Below the pieces are notes generated by a model. It was not told where the DNA came from and ran no database searches. It worked only from the letters and a program-made list of their open reading frames with translations. A stretch of 64,000 bases of DNA from Peredibacter starrii (GTDB lineage: Bacteria > Bdellovibrionota > Bacteriovoracia > Bacteriovoracales > Bacteriovoracaceae), in NCBI RefSeq assembly GCF_034259205.1, contig NZ_CP139487.1:1-64000 (forward strand), given 5' to 3'. Below are positions 60,222 through 64,000 of this stretch, piece after piece. Both the position numbers and the translations under genes were made by a program. Positions within the stretch are counted from its first letter, which is position 1. Each line of letters starts with the position of its first letter.

Positions 60222-61121
60222 ATGAAAATAAAATTACAAGAATCTGGCTTCTCCATTGTTGAGGTCTTAGTCACAATTGGTCTTCTTGGTGCGGCCGCCT
60301 TAGGTGTCATGCAACTCATGAAGAACATCGGACAGGGACAAAACTTCGCCAAGTCCTCTGCAGATGAAATTGAACTTCGAACAGAAATTCGGTTGCTCTT
60401 GGATGAAGAACGTTTTTGTCGTCTGAGTTTTGCCGGAAACGGACCATTTGGTTCTCCAGCAACTCCTGTGACTTTTCAAAAAACCAATATTGATGAGAAT
60501 CACGAAGGTCTTGATGTTGAGCTGTGGCTCGGTAATGCTCAAGGCACAGCACGGACGAATAAAAAATTCAGCGCGACTGACACTTCGAAAAATACCTACG
60601 GCAAACTTCGTATTACTTCGATGAAACTCATCATGAACAATGGAACAGGAACTAATTATCCTGAAAATCCATTTCTGGTAGATTTCGGAGAATTAAGAGT
60701 GACAGTCGAGAAATCCGTATCGGAAACACAAAAGCGTTCTGTTCCAATGAAGTTTCCGATTATGATGGGTCTTTCAACTGATTCTAGCGGAAACACAACT
60801 ATCATTTCTTGTTCTCGCGATACTACGCCACAGTTGAGAGCAGCTTCAGGACAAAATGTTGTGGGCCCGGATAGTGCTTCCAATCAAGCAGTTGTTGATC
60901 TCGCACTTTATGGCTTTAATCCTGCAGGTAAAGATCCTCATATTATCGTTTCAGAACATGATTATAACTATGGGGATGCCGAGGGCAATACAATGGATGC
61001 CAGCTACTGCGGCTTCACTAAAATTTCAAAACTTGTTTTTCAAGTAACATGTTGGGCATCAACTAACAGCTCAAGTGGTTCAGTTCAGTCTTCATTTGAT
61101 TGGATGGCGATTCAAAATTAG
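60222..61121 (+). CDS. Type IV pilin-like (pseudopilin) protein
   Basis: A 299-residue prepilin. The N-terminus ESGFSIVEVLVTIGLLGAAA is the class III/type IV signal: cleavage after Gly, then Phe, with Glu at mature position 5 and a long hydrophobic helix. The body is much larger than most pilins and carries four to five cysteines (ERFCRLS, IISCSRD, ASYCGFT, VTCWAS). It might be a minor pilin (PilV/PilW-like) or a pseudopilin of a type II system. No other pilus genes are near. A terminator follows. Confidence 0.82.
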   Translation: MKIKLQESGFSIVEVLVTIGLLGAAALGVMQLMKNIGQGQNFAKSSADEIELRTEIRLLLDEERFCRLSFAGNGPFGSPATPVTFQKTNIDENHEGLDVELWLGNAQGTARTNKKFSATDTSKNTYGKLRITSMKLIMNNGTGTNYPENPFLVDFGELRVTVEKSVSETQKRSVPMKFPIMMGLSTDSSGNTTIISCSRDTTPQLRAASGQNVVGPDSASNQAVVDLALYGFNPAGKDPHIIVSEHDYNYGDAEGNTMDASYCGFTKISKLVFQVTCWASTNSSSGSVQSSFDWMAIQN

Positions 61122-61157
61122 ACAAAAAAAAAGCCACCTAAAAGGTGGCTTTTTTTA
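61122..61157. terminator. Bidirectional terminator
   Basis: AGCCACCT and AGGTGGCT pair around AAA, with an A-run on the left and a T-run on the right. It ends the pilin-like gene on the plus strand and, on the minus strand, can end the transcript that carries tRNA-Pro. Confidence 0.9.
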
Positions 61158-61167
61158 AAACTCAAAA

Positions 61168-61244
61168 TGGTCGGGGTGATTGGATTCGAACCAACGACCA
61201 CCTGCTCCCAAAGCAGATACGCTACCAGGCTGCGCTACACCCCG
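61168..61244 (-). tRNA. tRNA-Pro (TGG anticodon)
   Basis: A complete minus-strand cloverleaf: acceptor arms CGGGGTG and CACCCCG, D arm GCGC-type, anticodon stem CTGC/GCAG with loop TTTGGGA (anticodon TGG), T arm with TTCGAAT, and an encoded CCA. The starting C-G pair is typical of proline tRNAs. Confidence 0.95.
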
Positions 61245-61266
61245 ATCGATGATGAGAGCAATATTT

Positions 61267-61869
61267 TTAAAGCTTCTTACGTGTTTTGTCTATTGATTCT
61301 TTAAAGAACTGTAAGGCCGCCTGGCTTGCCTTGGCCCTGTGCGAAAACTCATTCTTCCATTCAGGTAACTGAGCAAGGGTCAAACCATCGTTCTCCCTTC
61401 TCTCTGGAATAAAAATCGGATCATAGCCAAAGCCCTGATCGCCTTTTAGCTCAAAACCGATCTCACCATGGACTCGACCTTCAAAGAAGTAGACCTCATC
61501 CGGGGATAAATAAAAACACAATACACAGACAAAATAGGCACGGCGGTTATCTTTATCTTTTAAAAGTTCAATGACCTTTAAACCTTTGTCTGCATAGTTT
61601 GGAAGCTCAGGAGCAAAACGAGCGCTCTGAACGCCTAGGATGTCCGGTAAAGATTCAATATTTAGACCTGAATCATCCGCCAAGGCCGGAACGCCATAGG
61701 TTTCAAAATAGGCCTTAGCTTTTAGGAAAGCGTTCTCAGTATAGGTCTTCCCAGTCTCATCCACTTCCAACGTTTTAGGAGCGGCGGTAACGGTTAAAAC
61801 ACCTGAGAAAAGGTCACGAAACTCTTCGGCCTTATGTGCATTTCCGGAAGCGAGAATAAATGAGGTCAT
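61267..61869 (-). CDS. rdgB: XTP/dITP pyrophosphatase (RdgB/HAM1)
   Basis: A 200-residue house-cleaning enzyme that hydrolyses ITP, dITP and XTP to keep damaged purines out of DNA and RNA. Motifs: [13 protein letters not shown] at the N-terminus, [30 protein letters not shown], and [10 protein letters not shown]. It overlaps rph by four bases (ATGA), as the two often occur together in bacteria. The length is normal. tRNA-Pro lies 22 bases downstream on the same strand. Confidence 0.95.
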   Translation of the reverse strand: MTSFILASGNAHKAEEFRDLFSGVLTVTAAPKTLEVDETGKTYTENAFLKAKAYFETYGVPALADDSGLNIESLPDILGVQSARFAPELPNYADKGLKVIELLKDKDNRRAYFVCVLCFYLSPDEVYFFEGRVHGEIGFELKGDQGFGYDPIFIPERRENDGLTLAQLPEWKNEFSHRAKASQAALQFFKESIDKTRKKL

Positions 61870-62576
61870 AGATTTTCCAGAACGGCTTTTTGCTCTTTCA
61901 TCACAACTTTAAGAGCAGTTTGAGCACAACCCAGAAGTGCTTGTAAGTGATCCATTGAGAATGGCTCACCTTCAGCAGTCCCTTGAACTTCAACGAACTT
62001 ACCTGAACCTGTCATCACGATGTTCATATCAGTGCCGCAGCTAGAATCTTCTTCATAGTTAAGATCTGCGATCACTTCATCATTTTTATTAATTCCAATT
62101 GAGATAGCAGCAAGGCTGTCCTTGATTGGATTTTCTTTTAGAAGACCGGCCTTCATCAGTTTTTTCACTGCCATCTCAAGGGCGATGTAAGCACCTGAAA
62201 TAGAAGTCGTGCGCGTTCCACCATCGGCCACGATCACATCACAGTCGATCATGATTGAGCGCTCACCTAGCTTCTGCATGTCCACAATTGAACGAAGAGA
62301 GCGACCAATCAAACGTTGAATTTCCTGAGTTCTACCTGAGGCTCCTTTTCTTTCTCTCTCAGAGCGAGTATGAGTAGAAGAAGGCAACATCGCGTACTCT
62401 GCAGTTACCCAACCCTGGCCCTTTCCTTTAAGGAACGGAGGAACTGATTCTTGTACGTTGGCGGTAATGTGAACTTTGGTATTACCAAATTCGGCCATCA
62501 CTGAACCAGCAGCATAAGGATTAATTCCAGGAGTAAATTTAATTGGGCGCGGAGTATCTCTTTTGATTAGTGACAT
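61866..62576 (-). CDS. rph: Ribonuclease PH
   Basis: A 236-residue phosphorolytic 3'-5' exonuclease that trims tRNA 3' ends. Motifs: [65 protein letters not shown] and [20 protein letters not shown]. It is coupled to rdgB by an ATGA overlap. Its start codon is only 11 bases from that of divergent birA. GAGG is placed five bases before the ATG. Confidence 0.96.
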   Translation of the reverse strand: MSLIKRDTPRPIKFTPGINPYAAGSVMAEFGNTKVHITANVQESVPPFLKGKGQGWVTAEYAMLPSSTHTRSERERKGASGRTQEIQRLIGRSLRSIVDMQKLGERSIMIDCDVIVADGGTRTTSISGAYIALEMAVKKLMKAGLLKENPIKDSLAAISIGINKNDEVIADLNYEEDSSCGTDMNIVMTGSGKFVEVQGTAEGEPFSMDHLQALLGCAQTALKVVMKEQKAVLENL

Positions 62577-62587
62577 GGGGACCTCAG
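62577..62587. promoter_or_regulatory. Shared ribosome-site box between rph and birA
   Basis: The 11 bases between the two start codons read GGGGACCTC within TGGGGACCTCAG. On the plus strand GGGGA serves birA; on the minus strand GAGG serves rph. No room is left for a promoter, so each gene must be transcribed from a promoter inside the other gene. Confidence 0.5.
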
Positions 62588-63262
62588 ATGATGATTAGAC
62601 ATATACATGTAGATGAGTGTGATTCTACACAAGATATTCTCAAAGAACAATTGAGCACCCAGACACACTTCGCTCAGTTTTTGGTAAGTTGTGAGAATCA
62701 AGTCATGGGACGTGGAAGAGGTTCTAACGTTTGGAAGGCCATGCCCGGCACCGTGTGTTTTTCGACTAATCTCGCTGCTCATCCGACGTTGAGTTTCACA
62801 GCACTTGAACTATCAGTTTTAGTCGCCAGATTCTTTGAGGCCCGTGGCAGAAAACTTCTTCTGAAGTGGCCCAATGATCTTTGGGATGAATCAAGAAGAA
62901 AGTGTGTGGGTATTCTTGTTCAAGGGACTCAGAACGCACTTCTCGCTGGAATCGGTTTAAATCTTTTCTCTGATGATGAAAATTTCGGTGGGATTTTTGA
63001 AGAGGCCTTTGCTCTTGATAAGAAGCATGCGGCCCGAGAAATTTTCGATTTTATTAATTCACATCGCTACACCAACAAAGAAGATCTCATTCGGGATTGG
63101 GAAGCACGTTGCGGCCATATGAATGAAATGGTGACTGTCACTGAAGGCAGTGAAGTTCATCGTGGTTCGTTTGTTGGTATTGGTGAGTACGGTGAATGTC
63201 TTCTTAAAGACGGAGATAAGAGCTACCGTCTTTACAACGGTAGCCTACGACTTATTCGTTAA
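62588..63262 (+). CDS. birA: Biotin-[acetyl-CoA carboxylase] ligase, without DNA-binding domain
   Basis: A 224-residue class I biotin protein ligase that charges the biotin carboxyl carrier of acetyl-CoA carboxylase. The biotin-binding motif is [19 protein letters not shown] and the later LKWPNDLW and [17 protein letters not shown] blocks are typical. It has no N-terminal helix-turn-helix, so it should not act as a repressor. The start is ATG 62588 (an adjacent ATG at 62591 is also possible). It converges with the coiled-coil gene, overlapping by 11 bases. Confidence 0.9.
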   Translation: MMIRHIHVDECDSTQDILKEQLSTQTHFAQFLVSCENQVMGRGRGSNVWKAMPGTVCFSTNLAAHPTLSFTALELSVLVARFFEARGRKLLLKWPNDLWDESRRKCVGILVQGTQNALLAGIGLNLFSDDENFGGIFEEAFALDKKHAAREIFDFINSHRYTNKEDLIRDWEARCGHMNEMVTVTEGSEVHRGSFVGIGEYGECLLKDGDKSYRLYNGSLRLIR

Positions 63263-64000
63263 TAATTTTATTCGAAATTTTTGAAAGTTCCTGGCGGATT
63301 AGATTTTCAGCAAGATCAGGAATGACTTCCCATGCCACTTTCTCAGTGTTCTTCTTGAACATCTCATCCATATATTCTTTCACGTATTCTTTAACATACT
63401 TCTTAACCAGATCTTCCATCTCTTGCTTCATTTGAGACATATCTACTTGAGGAGCAGCAGCTGGAGTTGCGAAAGATTCAGACTTAAAGAGATCGTTTGA
63501 ATTTACCCAATCAATTGATTCTTTCTCATCAAGCGGCTTGAAAAGAGATTCATCAAAATCATTCCGGCTTGGTTGAAACGTATTTTTTGCTTCTTCAATT
63601 TTTTGGGAAACTTCACGCTTAAGATCTTCAAACTCGTCTGCTTGCCAAAGGTTCTCTTCAACTTCATCACGAATTTGCGCTTCAATGCTCTTAACATCTG
63701 ATTCGTCAGGAACGTAGTTCCCTTCCAGTTCCATTTCAAATGGCTTGTTATTCAAAGTCTCAAGCGAAATAAGCTTAGATGCTGGCTTCGCCTCTGGAGC
63801 CGGAGTTGCAATCGGCTCAGGTTTAGCAAAGTCATTCATGTCTGGGTAGTCAAGATCCTCAGATTGAGGGAACTTGGCAGAATAGTCTGGTGCTGGTTCC
63901 GCTTTCTTCTCACGATGAGCATCCAAAGACTTCACTTCACCAATGATTGGTGGAAGATCGATGGTCTTCTCATGAGATTCTGTATCATTGATTACATTGG
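63252..64000 (-). CDS. Coiled-coil cytoplasmic protein, N-terminus beyond window
   Basis: At least 249 residues; the frame stays open to the window edge (beginning NVINDTESHEKTIDLPP), so the true start is outside. A GTG near 63935 is not needed as start. The visible part is acidic and low in complexity (AEPAPDYSAKFPQ, KPEPIATPAPEAKP), then helical (DEVEENLWQADEFEDLKREVSQKIEEA). The C-terminus has YVKEYVKEYMDEMF followed by VAWEVIPDLAENLIRQELSKI, a block seen at the end of some delta-type response-regulator and motility proteins, by my recall. The function is not known. It is convergent with birA. Confidence 0.6.
   Translation of the reverse strand, partial: NVINDTESHEKTIDLPPIIGEVKSLDAHREKKAEPAPDYSAKFPQSEDLDYPDMNDFAKPEPIATPAPEAKPASKLISLETLNNKPFEMELEGNYVPDESDVKSIEAQIRDEVEENLWQADEFEDLKREVSQKIEEAKNTFQPSRNDFDESLFKPLDEKESIDWVNSNDLFKSESFATPAAAPQVDMSQMKQEMEDLVKKYVKEYVKEYMDEMFKKNTEKVAWEVIPDLAENLIRQELSKISNKIINE

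Noticed and set aside
1-64000. Mobile elements, prophage, CRISPR or an integrated island
   Set aside because: I found no transposase, integrase, phage gene, terminal repeats, target duplications or spaced direct repeats; the only short tandem repeat noted is the 21-base one at lolA.

Overview
The window reads as chromosomal DNA of a Gram-negative predatory or predator-related delta-type bacterium, most likely a member of the Bacteriovoracaceae (Bdellovibrionota). The reasons are moderate to low G+C by eye, many short secreted proteins without obvious relatives, a TIGR02147-type regulator beside an L,D-transpeptidase and a short PBP4-type peptidase, a carotenoid operon with a DUF2141 gene, and outer-membrane functions (LolA, Tsx-like porin). 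Genus is not resolved. There is no transposase, integrase, prophage or CRISPR array, so this is core chromosome with lineage-specific islands.

Positions 1-5022 hold a minus-strand carotenoid operon: a divergent lycopene-cyclase paralog, DUF2141, a histidine-box hydroxylase, crtY, crtE and a truncated crtI. It is divergent from apt. Then come a DUF481-like barrel, tlyA-dapF, a run of small secreted proteins (8502-13213) around a tRNA-Met, and a large LamG lipoprotein (13450-15978).

Positions 16041-24448 form the most unusual region. Two operons face each other and overlap at their ends. The plus operon encodes two DUF962/Mpo1-like membrane proteins around a Rieske oxygenase. The minus operon encodes a nitroreductase-like protein, an RND/MMPL transporter, a second Rieske oxygenase, a UPF0104 flippase-like protein and a TauD-type oxygenase. 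That makes five predicted iron-dependent oxygenases with membrane transport genes, which I infer to be an undescribed lipid or isoprenoid oxidation and export pathway. It is followed by a Tsx-like porin and chemoreceptor behind a FliA-like promoter, and by a secreted protein with two uracil-DNA-glycosylase-like domains (26907-29291).

Positions 29532-37640 carry a FecR-like protein, the dacB-ldt cell-wall pair, a TIGR02147 regulator, aroB-aroA and a zinc-ribbon coiled-coil protein. RNase P RNA follows at 37786-38093. Positions 38680-44297 encode the four-gene ligase-associated DNA repair operon (exonuclease, ligase, Lhr-type helicase, phosphoesterase), with mutY nearby. Next are a VWA/XRE pair, a Cys-rich pentapeptide protein with a 26-residue membrane peptide, lolA and smc.

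The last part has an Ada-AlkA fusion with ogt, a glutathione transferase, a tandem pair of small secreted paralogs, a ClC transporter, a pseudopilin, tRNA-Pro, rdgB-rph, divergent birA and a coiled-coil protein cut by the window edge. DNA repair is unusually well represented: MutY, Ada-AlkA, Ogt, the ligase operon, RdgB and SMC. Apart from the tRNA-Met stretch (9752-10053) and the RNase P stretch (37641-38169), no gap between genes exceeds 300 bases.
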